From an uncultured Lachnobacterium sp. (GTDB lineage Bacteria; Bacillota; Clostridia; Lachnospirales; Lachnospiraceae), in the NCBI GenBank assembly GCA_900550545.1, contig URSS01000002.1, forward strand, positions 62,001-126,000: DNA of 64,000 nucleotides, read 5' to 3'. Shown here piece after piece: positions 8,032-17,237 of the stretch. Position 1 is the first letter of the stretch. The number at the start of each line of letters is the position of its first letter. Under the pieces are notes generated by a model. That model was not told the origin of the DNA. It did not search any database and worked only from the letters and a program-made list of their open reading frames with translations. The position numbers and the translations under genes are program-made.

Positions 8032-8925
8032 TTATCGCACATGCTGATGCGTAAACAGATGATCCTGACAGTATTCCCGATTGCCGACGCATTTGCTGCA
8101 ATAGCGGAATTCCAGCTCCGGATTTGTAATTTCTGTACGTCCGCAGATTGCACATTTGTGCATGGAAATTCCGGAACCAGGACGTGGCGCAGACATCTGC
8201 GACCGAAACTGCTTCTGCCGTTTTCTCTGCTTTCTGGAAAGACGCATCTTGATTGCATGGAAAAACCAGAACATATGCAACACCGGAACAAGGATTGGCA
8301 GGCTTTGCAGCGTTCCAACGATAAATGCCAGTAGTTGTCCACCTGCACCATTTGAACCATATGCCTGAAAACCATTCACGTAACACATCACAACAGCATA
8401 TCCCACATAAACCAGCTCGAATACAAGCATCCACTTCATTTTAATCGGAAGTACAAAATACAGGCGAACCTCCGCATCCGGCAGACAGATGGCAATTGCA
8501 AGCAGCATGGACATGAGAATATAGTACGGTGTAAGATTCGGGCTGACATCAACCTTAAATATCAGTCGTAAGAGAACATATGCAATCATTCCCGCGATAT
8601 CACACCAGAGAACACCGCCCCACACGAACAGATTCAAACGAAATGTTCCGATCAGGCTTTCCAACTGACTGCCCCACATAAACACACAGAACAAAAACAG
8701 CAGTCCGAAAATATCCAGTGATGCTGTCGGGATAAAAATCCAGCTGATCAGTCTCCAAATCTGACCATGTAAAATATCATATCCGGAGAATGTCATATAC
8801 GAAAGGACCTGTGGAACGGCCATCGCCATCACCAGTCCAATGATCTGTGCAAATACCAAATACCGGGAGAGATTAACGATTGCGTATCTTCCCCACTTCT
8901 TTTCCATTTTGTCTATCCAGTTCAT
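8032..8925 (-). CDS. Rhomboid-fold membrane protein without catalytic residues, C-terminal zinc ribbon
   Basis: A 297-residue membrane protein with about six transmembrane helices, then a basic linker (RLSRKQRKRQKQFR, about 229-241) and a Cys/His-rich tail. Rhomboid landmarks are visible: HGQIWRLISWIF (53-64, the WR motif), LESLIGTFRLNLFVWGG (88-104), and VRLYFVLPIK after the fourth helix. The GxSG serine region reads NLTPYYIL (130-137), and the helix that should carry the catalytic His reads GAGGQLLAFIVG. Both catalytic positions therefore appear lost. The tail has C258, C261, C276, C279, C286 and H289/H293/H295, which could bind zinc. It is transcribed alone from its own promoter (TTGACA-N18-TATAAT). 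A non-proteolytic, iRhom/derlin-like role is an inference. Confidence 0.65.
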   Translation of the reverse strand: MNWIDKMEKKWGRYAIVNLSRYLVFAQIIGLVMAMAVPQVLSYMTFSGYDILHGQIWRLISWIFIPTASLDIFGLLFLFCVFMWGSQLESLIGTFRLNLFVWGGVLWCDIAGMIAYVLLRLIFKVDVSPNLTPYYILMSMLLAIAICLPDAEVRLYFVLPIKMKWMLVFELVYVGYAVVMCYVNGFQAYGSNGAGGQLLAFIVGTLQSLPILVPVLHMFWFFHAIKMRLSRKQRKRQKQFRSQMSAPRPGSGISMHKCAICGRTEITNPELEFRYCSKCVGNREYCQDHLFTHQHVR

Positions 8926-8966
8926 ATTTTTCTCCTAACTCTCGTTTCTTGCATTTAACTTCTTGT

Positions 8967-8996
8967 ATTATACTTTTTTGCAGACTTGCTTGTCAA
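8967..8996 (-). promoter_or_regulatory. Promoter of the rhomboid-like gene
   Basis: Minus-strand TTGACA (8991-8996), an 18-base spacer and TATAAT (8967-8972), about 45 bases before the start codon at 8925. Confidence 0.8.
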
Positions 8997-9018
8997 TGAA
9001 GGTGCTCATTCTTAACAG

Positions 9019-9106
9019 AATGTTTATTTTTCACGAAAATCGTTTCTTATTTTATAAAATGTTTATTTTTTCGCTCATTGTATTTTGTTCGCCCTTGTCG
9101 TATAAT
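9019..9106 (+). promoter_or_regulatory. Promoter and direct repeat upstream of the acyl-CoA dehydratase activase
   Basis: A perfect -10 TATAAT lies at 9101-9106, with a weak -35 TTGTAT at 9078-9083 (17-base spacer). Upstream, the 13-base sequence AATGTTTATTTTT occurs at 9019-9031 and again at 9058-9070, about 39 bases apart. A repeat pair four helical turns apart could be a regulator binding site. This is inference. Confidence 0.5.
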
Positions 9107-9175
9107 GTTGTATGCTTATGAGCGGTATGATTACTTACCTATTTATAATAGACACTAAGGCGGAGGTTACTTTTT

Positions 9176-12100
9176 ATGGAAAATAAATCCTTACATAAAC
9201 TTGGAATTGACATCGGATCTACCACAGTAAAAGTGGCTGTGTTAGATGAGCAGGACAATCTGCTTTTTTCTGATTACGAACGTCATTTTGCCAACATTCA
9301 GGAAACACTGACTTCTCTGATCCAGAAGGCATTTGATCAGCTTGGTGAGCTTTCAGTAGCTCCAATGATCACCGGTTCCGGCGGTCTCACCCTCGCCAAG
9401 CATCTTGAGGTTCCGTTTGTACAGGAGGTAATCTCTGTTTCTACAGCACTTCAGCACTATGCCCCGCAGACAGATGTGGCGATTGAGCTCGGTGGTGAAG
9501 ATGCCAAAATTATATATTTTGAAGGCGGTAATGTTGAGCAGCGTATGAATGGTATCTGTGCCGGTGGTACCGGTTCTTTCATTGACCAGATGGCTTCTCT
9601 TATTCAGACGGATGCTTCCGGACTCAATGAATATGCCAAGAACTACAAAGCAATCTATCCGATTGCAGCCCGTTGCGGCGTATTTGCCAAAACCGATATT
9701 CAACCGCTGATCAATGAAGGTGCAACACGTGAAGACCTGTCTGCCTCCATTTTTCAGGCAGTTGTAAATCAGACGATCAGTGGACTTGCCTGCGGTAAAC
9801 CAATTCGTGGACATGTGGCATTCCTTGGCGGACCACTGCACTTTCTTTCTGAATTAAAGGCTGCTTTTATCCGCACACTCAATCTGGACGATGAGCATGC
9901 GATCACACCGGACAATTCCCATCTGTTTGCAGCAATTGGTTCGGCACTTAATTATAAAGAAGACTCTGTTACCACGCTTTCCACTTTATTAAAGAAGCTT
10001 TCTTCCGGTATCAAGATGGAATTCGAAGTAGCCCGCCTGGATCCGCTTTTTGCCGATCAGGCAGACTATGACGCATTTACCAAACGTCATGGAAACAATC
10101 ATGTACAGACCGCAGACCTTGCATCTTACGAAGGAAACTGTTATCTGGGAATTGATGCCGGTTCTACCACAACAAAGATTGCATTGGTAAGTGAGAATGG
10201 TGACCTGCTGTATTCTTTCTACAGCAACAACAACGGAAGCCCTCTGGCTACAGCAATCCATTCCATTCAGGAAATCTATGAAAAGCTGCCGGAAAAAGCA
10301 CATATTGTTCATTCCTGCTCTACCGGATACGGCGAGGCACTTTTGAAAGCCGCGCTGATGCTGGACGACGGCGAGGTTGAGACAGTTGCCCATTATTACG
10401 CAGCTGCTTTCTTCGATCCGAAAGTTGACTGTATCTTAGATATCGGTGGTCAGGATATGAAATGTATCAAGATCAAGAATCAGACCGTTGATTCCGTACA
10501 GTTGAACGAGGCATGTTCTTCCGGATGTGGTTCCTTCATCGAGACTTTTGCAAAATCATTGAATTTCTCAGTACAGGATTTCGCCAAAGAAGCACTTTTT
10601 GCAAAGAATCCAATCGATCTTGGAACAAGATGTACCGTATTTATGAATTCCAAAGTTAAGCAGGCGCAGAAAGAAGGTGCCTCTGTCGCTGATATTTCTG
10701 CCGGACTTGCATATTCGGTTATCAAGAACGCTTTATTCAAGGTTATCAAATTATCCGATGCCAAAGATTTAGGCGAAAATATTGTTGTACAGGGTGGAAC
10801 ATTCTACAATGACGCTGTACTCCGAAGCTTTGAGAAAATCGCAGGTGTCCACGCAACCCGTCCGGATATCGCCGGAATCATGGGTGCTTTCGGAGCCGCG
10901 CTCATCGCAAGAGAACGTCACGAAGAAGGCTACCAGACAAGTATGCTTACCATCGAGCAGATCAACGAGCTTTCCTACACAACAAAGCTTGCGCGCTGCC
11001 AGGGATGTACAAACCACTGTCTGCTGACGATCAACAAGTTCTCCGACAACCGTCAGTACATCACCGGAAACCGTTGTGAACGCGGACTTGGAAAAGAAAA
11101 GAATAAAGAAAACATTCCAAACTTATTTGAATATAAAAACAAGAGACTTTTTGACTACAAACCGCTTTCCGCAGAGGAAGCGACCCGCGGAACTGTTGGT
11201 ATTCCACGTGTTCTGAACATGTACGAGAACTATCCATTCTGGGCTACGTTCTTCAAAAAGCTCGGCTTTTCTGTTGTACTGTCTCCGCAGTCTACGCGAA
11301 AGATTTACGAGCTCGGTATCGACAGTATTCCGAGTGAGTCCGAATGTTATCCTGCAAAACTTGCACATGGACACATTGCATGGCTCATTCACCAGAACGT
11401 GGACTTTATCTTCTATCCGGCAATTCCATACGAAAGAAATGAATTTCCGGATGCAAACAACCACTACAACTGTCCGATTGTTACTTCTTATTCTGAGAAT
11501 ATTAAAAATAACGTGGATGAAATCACAAGCGGTCAGATGCGGTTCTTAAATCCGTTTATGGCTTTTACCAACGAAGAAGTTCTCTCCCAGCAGCTGGTTG
11601 CCTGCTTCAAGAAAGAGTTCCATATTTCCGAATCCGAAGTCCGCGATGCGGTCTCCGAAGGCTGGAAAGAATTAGAAGTTACACGCCTTGAGATGCAGAA
11701 AAAGGGTGAAGAAGTATTAAAATATATGGAAGAAACTGGTCGTCGCGGTATTGTTCTGGCAGGACGCCCATATCATGTGGACCCTGAGATCAACCATGGT
11801 ATTCCGGAACTGATCAACTCCTACGGTATCTGTGTACTGACAGAAGATTCTATCTCCCACCTTGGCAATCTCGAGCGTCCGCTCATCGTTATGGATCAGT
11901 GGATGTATCACAGCCGTCTTTACTCTGCAGCAAACTATGTAAAGACAAGAGATGATTTGGATCTCATCCAGCTAAATTCCTTCGGATGCGGTCTCGATGC
12001 CGTAACAACCGACTGCGTCAATGACATTCTGACAGGTTCCGGCAAGATTTACACCTGCCTGAAAATCGATGAAGTAAACAACCTTGGAGCAGCACGTATC

Positions 12101-13435
12101 CGTATCCGTTCTCTTCTGTCTGCAATTCGCGTAAAAGAGAAAAAACACGAGAAGCGCGAAATCCATCCGGCAAATTACGAGCGTGTTATTTTTACAGAGG
12201 AAATGCGTAAAAACAACTACTCCATCATTTGTCCGCAGATGTCACCAATTCATTTTGATCTGCTCCTTCCTGCATTCCGTGCAGCCGGATACAATCTGGT
12301 CATTCCAGATATTCCTGCAAGAGAATGTGTAGATGTTGGGTTAAAATACGTAAACAATGACGCATGCTATCCATCCCTTATTGTCATTGGTCAGATCATG
12401 AGTGCTGTAATGTCCGGCAAATACGATATGACAAAGACAGCTATCCTGATTTCCCAGACTGGTGGTGGATGCCGTGCGACCAACTACATTGGTTTCATCC
12501 GCCGTGCGCTAATCAAAGCCGGTTATCCGGATGTTCCGGTTATCTCCATCAACATGGTCGGACTGGAGAAGAACCCTGGTTTCAAGATTACACCTAGTCT
12601 CATTCAGCATGGTCTGTACGCGCTTGAGTTCGGTGATATCTTCATGCGCTGTCTCTATCGTGTTCGTCCATATGAGGCAGTTCCGGGTTCTGCAAATGCT
12701 TTGCATGAGAAATGGAAGAAACGTGTCATGGAATTTGTTGGAAACACTAAGATTCTTTCTCATCGCAAATTCAAGAAGATGTGTCGTGAAATTATCCGAG
12801 ATTTTGACAATCTTCCAATGACCGATGAGAAGAAACCTCGTGTCGGTGTCGTTGGTGAGATTCTTGTTAAATTCCTTCCTGCGGCCAACAATTATATCGT
12901 TGATCTGCTTGAATCTGAAGGTGCAGAAGCTGTCGTGCCAGATTTGACCGATTTCCTGCTCTACTGTTGTTATAACCAGAACTTCAAGGCAGACTATTTA
13001 GGTGCCACACAGAAGTCTAAGCGCATCAACAATATGCTGATCCGTTTCTTTGAGTGGATCCGTAAAGCTGCCAGGGATGAACTTGCAAAGAGTAAACATT
13101 TTAAGCCTACTGCTTACATTCAGGATCTCGCAAAGGATGCAGAACACATTGTATCCATCGGTAATCAGACTGGTGAAGGCTGGTTCCTGACCGGTGAAAT
13201 GTTAGAGCTGATCCATCAGGGTGCTACAAACATCGTCTGCGCACAGCCATTTGCATGTCTGCCAAACCATATTGTAGGTAAGGGCGTAATCAAAGAAATT
13301 CGCCATGAATATCCCGGTGCTAATATTGTAGCGATTGATTATGATCCGGGTGCATCTGAAGTAAATCAGTTGAATCGAATTAAATTGATGCTCTCTACTG
13401 CACAGAAGAATCTCAAGAAAGAGATAAACAAATAA
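9176..13435 (+). CDS. Multidomain acyl-CoA dehydratase activase (BadF/BcrA/HgdC type)
   Basis: A 1419-residue cytoplasmic protein of the 2-hydroxyacyl-CoA dehydratase activator superfamily. It contains two actin-fold ATPase domains. The first begins GIDIGSTTVK (10-19), and the second begins GIDAGSTTTK near residue 325. Both keep the two Cys positions that in HgdC hold the [4Fe-4S] cluster at the dimer interface: GICAGGTGSF with ARCGVFAKTD, and EACSSGCGSF with GTRCTVFMNSK. A DUF2229-type region follows with Cys-rich RCQGCTNHC near residue 605. The C-terminal part resembles the HgdB/C dehydratase fold (SQTGGGCRATNY, GGDIFMRC-like patches). It could energise radical dehydratases or act on corrinoid or double-cubane proteins; the substrate cannot be read. 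GGAGG precedes the ATG by 9 bases. It is a single-gene transcript ending in a strong hairpin. Confidence 0.85.
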   Translation: MENKSLHKLGIDIGSTTVKVAVLDEQDNLLFSDYERHFANIQETLTSLIQKAFDQLGELSVAPMITGSGGLTLAKHLEVPFVQEVISVSTALQHYAPQTDVAIELGGEDAKIIYFEGGNVEQRMNGICAGGTGSFIDQMASLIQTDASGLNEYAKNYKAIYPIAARCGVFAKTDIQPLINEGATREDLSASIFQAVVNQTISGLACGKPIRGHVAFLGGPLHFLSELKAAFIRTLNLDDEHAITPDNSHLFAAIGSALNYKEDSVTTLSTLLKKLSSGIKMEFEVARLDPLFADQADYDAFTKRHGNNHVQTADLASYEGNCYLGIDAGSTTTKIALVSENGDLLYSFYSNNNGSPLATAIHSIQEIYEKLPEKAHIVHSCSTGYGEALLKAALMLDDGEVETVAHYYAAAFFDPKVDCILDIGGQDMKCIKIKNQTVDSVQLNEACSSGCGSFIETFAKSLNFSVQDFAKEALFAKNPIDLGTRCTVFMNSKVKQAQKEGASVADISAGLAYSVIKNALFKVIKLSDAKDLGENIVVQGGTFYNDAVLRSFEKIAGVHATRPDIAGIMGAFGAALIARERHEEGYQTSMLTIEQINELSYTTKLARCQGCTNHCLLTINKFSDNRQYITGNRCERGLGKEKNKENIPNLFEYKNKRLFDYKPLSAEEATRGTVGIPRVLNMYENYPFWATFFKKLGFSVVLSPQSTRKIYELGIDSIPSESECYPAKLAHGHIAWLIHQNVDFIFYPAIPYERNEFPDANNHYNCPIVTSYSENIKNNVDEITSGQMRFLNPFMAFTNEEVLSQQLVACFKKEFHISESEVRDAVSEGWKELEVTRLEMQKKGEEVLKYMEETGRRGIVLAGRPYHVDPEINHGIPELINSYGICVLTEDSISHLGNLERPLIVMDQWMYHSRLYSAANYVKTRDDLDLIQLNSFGCGLDAVTTDCVNDILTGSGKIYTCLKIDEVNNLGAARIRIRSLLSAIRVKEKKHEKREIHPANYERVIFTEEMRKNNYSIICPQMSPIHFDLLLPAFRAAGYNLVIPDIPARECVDVGLKYVNNDACYPSLIVIGQIMSAVMSGKYDMTKTAILISQTGGGCRATNYIGFIRRALIKAGYPDVPVISINMVGLEKNPGFKITPSLIQHGLYALEFGDIFMRCLYRVRPYEAVPGSANALHEKWKKRVMEFVGNTKILSHRKFKKMCREIIRDFDNLPMTDEKKPRVGVVGEILVKFLPAANNYIVDLLESEGAEAVVPDLTDFLLYCCYNQNFKADYLGATQKSKRINNMLIRFFEWIRKAARDELAKSKHFKPTAYIQDLAKDAEHIVSIGNQTGEGWFLTGEMLELIHQGATNIVCAQPFACLPNHIVGKGVIKEIRHEYPGANIVAIDYDPGASEVNQLNRIKLMLSTAQKNLKKEINK

Positions 13436-13440
13436 AGTGT

Positions 13441-13481
13441 ACGTTAAAAGGACTGCCGGAAAACGGCAGTCCTTTTAACGT
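13441..13481. terminator. Bidirectional intrinsic terminator
   Basis: A perfect 18-bp stem (13441-13458 with 13464-13481), loop GAAAA, GC core GGACTGCCG, flanked by A4 and T4. It lies between convergent genes and can serve both. Confidence 0.9.
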
Positions 13482-13504
13482 AAGTCTATACGCGTCTCAT
13501 CTTT

Positions 13505-14356
13505 TTATTCTTTACGTAAGTAATTCCATTTGAAGATTGCACTTCCAATAATAATCAGATATCCCACCAGACTCATCCAATCCGGAATCTGCCCGAAGAA
13601 CACAAATCCCAGCAATGCAGCAAACAGCACCTGGGTATAATCAAATACTGAAATTTCCTTTGCCGGTGCTTTTGTATATGCCTTGGTTATAAAGATCTGC
13701 CCTCCGGCAGCACTGACTCCCGCCATCAGCAGACAAAGAAGCTGCACCGCTTTCATCGGCTGAAATTCTACGGTCAGAAACGGAAGTGTACACAGGCAGG
13801 AAAATGTCGAAAACACCATGACGATAATCGGTCCACGTTCTCCCTTTTTGCCAAGTTTACGCACAAATGTATAAGCAATGCCAGCTCCAAGACCGCCAAT
13901 TACTCCGATCATTGCATTGACAAACTGCATATTAAATGCCGGTTTTACAACAAACACAGCACCGATAAATGCCGCTACAACACATGCCCATTCTACTTTG
14001 TTTGCTTTCTCCTTTAAGATAAAATAAGACATCAGTATTGCAAAAAATGGTGACAGCTTATTTAAAATATTTGCATCTGCAATATTCATGTGATCGACGG
14101 CATAAAAGTTGCAGATTAATCCCACCGTGCCACAAAAGCTTCGCATAAGCAAATCCGGCCAGCTGCCTTTCTGTACATGAAATCCTTCTTTTGTACGTGC
14201 AAGCATAAATGCAGCCACAAGAACTGCCACTGCATTTCGAAAGAATGCTTTCTCCATGGTAGGCAAATCACCCGACAAACGTACAAAAAAGCTCATCGAG
14301 GCAAAGAAAAATCCTGCCAATATGATAAATAAAATTCCCTGTTGTTTCTCTTTCAT
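13505..14356 (-). CDS. EamA/DMT-family membrane transporter
   Basis: A 283-residue protein with about ten membrane helices in two EamA repeats. Repeat 1 is about residues 7-135, with FVRLSGDLPTMEKAFFRNAVAVLVA and LNKLSPFFAILMSYFILKEKA. Repeat 2 is about 145-280, with FDYTQVLFAALLGFVFFGQIPDWMSLVGYLIIIG. It exports or exchanges small metabolites; the substrate is not predictable. An in-frame GTG lies at 14365, but the ATG at 14356 is more likely. Neither has a strong ribosome-binding site, so coupling to the upstream SDR gene (stop about 20 bases earlier) is plausible. It is the last gene of the nucleosidase-SPL-SDR group. Confidence 0.85.
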   Translation of the reverse strand: MKEKQQGILFIILAGFFFASMSFFVRLSGDLPTMEKAFFRNAVAVLVAAFMLARTKEGFHVQKGSWPDLLMRSFCGTVGLICNFYAVDHMNIADANILNKLSPFFAILMSYFILKEKANKVEWACVVAAFIGAVFVVKPAFNMQFVNAMIGVIGGLGAGIAYTFVRKLGKKGERGPIIVMVFSTFSCLCTLPFLTVEFQPMKAVQLLCLLMAGVSAAGGQIFITKAYTKAPAKEISVFDYTQVLFAALLGFVFFGQIPDWMSLVGYLIIIGSAIFKWNYLRKE

Positions 14357-14375
14357 TATTTCCACTTACTTTCTA

Positions 14376-15140
14376 TCAACAATTCTTTACATATATTTTT
14401 GATTTCAAAGCATCAGCGGTCTTTGCTTTCCGTGCGATTCTATGATACTGCGGTCGGATCGTAATTTCCGGAATCACAGTTCCTCTGGGCTGTTCTAACA
14501 GAAAACGCACTGCCTCTGCAATCTGCTCGCTTTCCAGATAGCATCCAGTTTCTTTTGCACAGGTAAAATCCGCATCCCGGTACAAATCCGTATCTGTCAT
14601 ATCCGGATGTATTGTCGTCACCTTAATTCCGTACTTGCGCGCCTCTTCAAAAAGGCTTGCGCCAAAGCTGGTCAGTCCTGCTTTTACTGCACCATATGCA
14701 CAGCCATGCGGATTATTCTGTTTTGCTGTGATGGAGGAAACATTGATGATATGTCCTCTGTTTTGTTTTAGCGTACGAAGCAGACGATTCGTCAGGATCA
14801 TCGGCACTTCCAGATTGGTACGCACCAGTGTCTGAATCTGTTTTACATTCAATTCTTCATGCAATCCATAATACCCCACACCAGCCGCATTGACTAAGAT
14901 ATGTAGTTGTGTACTCTTTGCAATCTCTTTTGCCATATCGCACATCCGCTGCGTCTCTAAAAGGTCACAGACCTTTGTATGGAACAAGGGGTGCTTTTCT
15001 ATATAGGAAGCAACCTCTGCTTTTGAAAAATCACGACCGAATCCATATACCTCATATCCAAGATTACACAATTCTTTTGCAATGGAAAACCCAATGCCGG
15101 AACTTGCTCCCGTTACAATTGCACTCTTTTTCTGCTGCAT
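14376..15140 (-). CDS. Short-chain dehydrogenase/reductase (SDR)
   Basis: A 254-residue classical SDR oxidoreductase. The cofactor motif TGASSGIG is at about residues 11-18, NAAG at about 83-86, and the catalytic pair Y-x3-K reads YGAVK (about 148-152), preceded by the Ser of NVSSITA. The substrate cannot be predicted. I place the start at the ATG at 15140, about 10 bases after GGGAG. An in-frame GTG at 15152 would overlap that site. It lies 8 bases after the spore photoproduct lyase stop and clearly shares a transcript with it. No domain is missing. Confidence 0.85.
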   Translation of the reverse strand: MQQKKSAIVTGASSGIGFSIAKELCNLGYEVYGFGRDFSKAEVASYIEKHPLFHTKVCDLLETQRMCDMAKEIAKSTQLHILVNAAGVGYYGLHEELNVKQIQTLVRTNLEVPMILTNRLLRTLKQNRGHIINVSSITAKQNNPHGCAYGAVKAGLTSFGASLFEEARKYGIKVTTIHPDMTDTDLYRDADFTCAKETGCYLESEQIAEAVRFLLEQPRGTVIPEITIRPQYHRIARKAKTADALKSKIYVKNC

Positions 15141-15148
15141 TATCTTTT

Positions 15149-16180
15149 TCACTCCCTGTCCAAAAAAATACGATTACGCGGAATACGCTTTTCCAGCTCT
15201 TCCACCAGATACTGTTCCATCTGCTCTAACAGAGACTTTGGATACTGATAGATGCCACCTTCATTGACAAACGGGAACTGCACAATCACGGAATCCGGCT
15301 CCACACGCCTTATTTTCTTCATGTAATCCTGTGAAATGCGGAATGCTCCAACACTCACATCCATCACATCTGAAAAGTGACAACCCTTTTCAGCAAAAGC
15401 CTGATCAAATGCTTCCAACAGATTTCCATAATATTCTTTCCAATTTGGCAGATACAGCATCGGATCAAAACACAACCTTACAGCAAAGCCTCTTTTGACT
15501 CCTTCTACAGCACAGGCAATACGTGCTTTTGCCGACGGTGTCTTTTTCTCACTGGCTACAATCATTTCCTCCGGAGCCACAGTAAATGCGTAAATCACAT
15601 TGGATGCTGGTTCACACTGCTCCCACATCTCCATACGTGCACTTTTTGTTCGAATCTCTATTTTCAGATTCTCATGTTTTTTTGCAAAATCTGCCCATGC
15701 TGACGCATATCCGGTCAGAGAATCCATCGCAAGAAGATCCGTATCATAGGACACACACAAATAGATTTCACTCTTTGCCAACATCTCTTCGAGCTTTGTA
15801 AAATAATCTTCAAGATTGACAAATATAACCATATGCCCGGACGGATACATACCTTTCAGATAACAATAACCGCAATCGAACATGCAGTTCATCATTGTCG
15901 AACAGTAATAGAAATGCTCATTTCCAAAATCCTGACAGGGTTTCGCCCCCTCATAAATAAAATGATCTTCTTTCTTAGCAAGAATCAGATTCTGCGCCTG
16001 ATGCTGCTGGACATATTGCTGTCCTCTCCGGCAAAACACATCTTTATAATGTCCAATGGAAATCACTTGTGCATTTGGAAAATGCGCCAGAATTTTCTGC
16101 GTTCTGGGATGTGAAAGAATACGTTCCTCCACATATATATGGGAAAAAGCACTGTTATAACCATTTTGTGCGTAATTCAT
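15149..16180 (-). CDS. splB: Spore photoproduct lyase (radical SAM DNA repair)
   Basis: A 343-residue radical SAM enzyme that directly reverses the spore photoproduct (5-thyminyl-5,6-dihydrothymine) during germination. The cluster motif CMFDCGYC gives Cys99, Cys103 and Cys106. A further Cys in LCVSYDTDLLA (about residue 142) matches the position of the hydrogen-donor Cys of clostridial SPL. The start at 16180 (MNYAQNGYNS) is chosen from family length (about 340) and from GGGAG 11 bases upstream. An upstream in-frame ATG at 16246 would lie deep inside the preceding gene. Its start overlaps the end of the nucleosidase gene by 26 bases. Presence of this enzyme implies a spore former. Confidence 0.9.
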   Translation of the reverse strand: MNYAQNGYNSAFSHIYVEERILSHPRTQKILAHFPNAQVISIGHYKDVFCRRGQQYVQQHQAQNLILAKKEDHFIYEGAKPCQDFGNEHFYYCSTMMNCMFDCGYCYLKGMYPSGHMVIFVNLEDYFTKLEEMLAKSEIYLCVSYDTDLLAMDSLTGYASAWADFAKKHENLKIEIRTKSARMEMWEQCEPASNVIYAFTVAPEEMIVASEKKTPSAKARIACAVEGVKRGFAVRLCFDPMLYLPNWKEYYGNLLEAFDQAFAEKGCHFSDVMDVSVGAFRISQDYMKKIRRVEPDSVIVQFPFVNEGGIYQYPKSLLEQMEQYLVEELEKRIPRNRIFLDRE

Positions 16181-17006
16181 TGAGTATTCTGCTCCCTTCC
16201 CTTTTATCTTTACATGGTAGTTTTTCACTGTCGTAAAACGGCGCAAGCAATGTGTTTACATCTATACCGGCAAGCTTCCAGTATCGCATCAGCTGACGCA
16301 CGGTAGCTTCCATTGTTTTTGAACAATGCAGATCTTCTGCCAACTGTCTTACACGATCTTCAAAAGCCGTCTCCTGCATAGCCAGCTTCCACTCTTCCTC
16401 CTGAATATTCGTCTGTAATTTTTCATCCAAATACGCGGCAATTTCTTCTCCTGCCTGATTCATAATGTTGCAGAAGCGTTTTTGAAATTCCTTCGGATCC
16501 TCAGCATGAATATCTCCATGATCTGTGACAACCTTTAGGAAAAGCATCTGATGCGGTCCATAATAAAAAGCTGCTCCTTGATAGAAAGCTGCCGCCTCCA
16601 TGTCATAAATACAATCGTCAGCCAAATTCTCCAGCTTTTCCTTTTCTACCGTATGCAGACATGCTTCCGCAAACGGATGCTGGTATAACATGTCCGGATA
16701 AAATGTACGTGCCGTCCATTCTTCTACTATTTTATTACAGATAAATATACTTCCCACTGCATGATCCTTCGCCGCACAACTTCCATAATTTACGATAACA
16801 TCCTCCCCTTTTGGCGGGTATAAAGTTGAAAGTTCTGCGATTGCTACTACCATATTGATTTTTCCGACTCCGGTAATTACCACACGGATATCTTTTTTTT
16901 CATTGGAAAACATTTGAAAATGTGTTACTTTAGAATCTTTCTTCAGCTCGAAATATTGTATTAGATATTGCGCTTCTGCATAAAGCGCACAATAAATTGT
17001 GATCAC
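16155..17006 (-). CDS. MTA/SAH-nucleosidase-like phosphorylase family protein
   Basis: A 283-residue protein of the purine nucleoside phosphorylase/nucleosidase superfamily. ITGVGKINMVVAIAELS (about 46-62) is the glycine-rich phosphate/ribose region. VNYGSCAA and the hallmark DMEAAAFYQ (about 130) form the base- and ribose-binding site, and VVTDHGD follows. The C-terminal 90 residues are helical and extra relative to a minimal nucleosidase. The start is GTG at 17006 with GAGG 7 bases upstream. It opens the operon with spore photoproduct lyase. A role in removing SAM by-products (5'-deoxyadenosine, MTA, SAH) is a reasonable inference from context. Confidence 0.75.
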   Translation of the reverse strand: MITIYCALYAEAQYLIQYFELKKDSKVTHFQMFSNEKKDIRVVITGVGKINMVVAIAELSTLYPPKGEDVIVNYGSCAAKDHAVGSIFICNKIVEEWTARTFYPDMLYQHPFAEACLHTVEKEKLENLADDCIYDMEAAAFYQGAAFYYGPHQMLFLKVVTDHGDIHAEDPKEFQKRFCNIMNQAGEEIAAYLDEKLQTNIQEEEWKLAMQETAFEDRVRQLAEDLHCSKTMEATVRQLMRYWKLAGIDVNTLLAPFYDSEKLPCKDKREGSRILNELRTKWL

Positions 17007-17060
17007 CGTTGTTCCTCTTGTTTCTATCTTTTTCAGGTTTCATAACCTGTTCCATCTATC

Positions 17061-17144
17061 TCTTGAACGTCAGCCCATGCAAAATTTGCTTTCAGCAAAT
17101 AGGCTGACACTACATACCAAGTTTTTCATAGAAAACTTGGTACT
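17061..17144. repeat. Dispersed hairpin repeat, single copy
   Basis: About 84 bases nearly identical to the tandem units at 25001-25190. It contains an interrupted palindrome built on CAGCCCAT...ATAGGCTG around AATTTGCTTTCAGCAAAT, then a second hairpin TACCAAG...CTTGGTA. Relative to the other copies the second stem has a compensatory change (T-A to C-G), which argues for a conserved folded form. It lies 54 bases upstream of the nucleosidase start. Confidence 0.8.
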
Positions 17145-17237
17145 ATCTACAATATATTCTAATTTTTCTTGTTCTGCAAGGAGATATTTATAAGGATTCC
17201 AAGTAATTATTTCTGATTTTTTGAATATAAAAGAGAG

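Noticed and set aside
8032..8925. Active rhomboid protease
   Set aside because: No Ser at the GxSG position and no His in the helix that should carry it.
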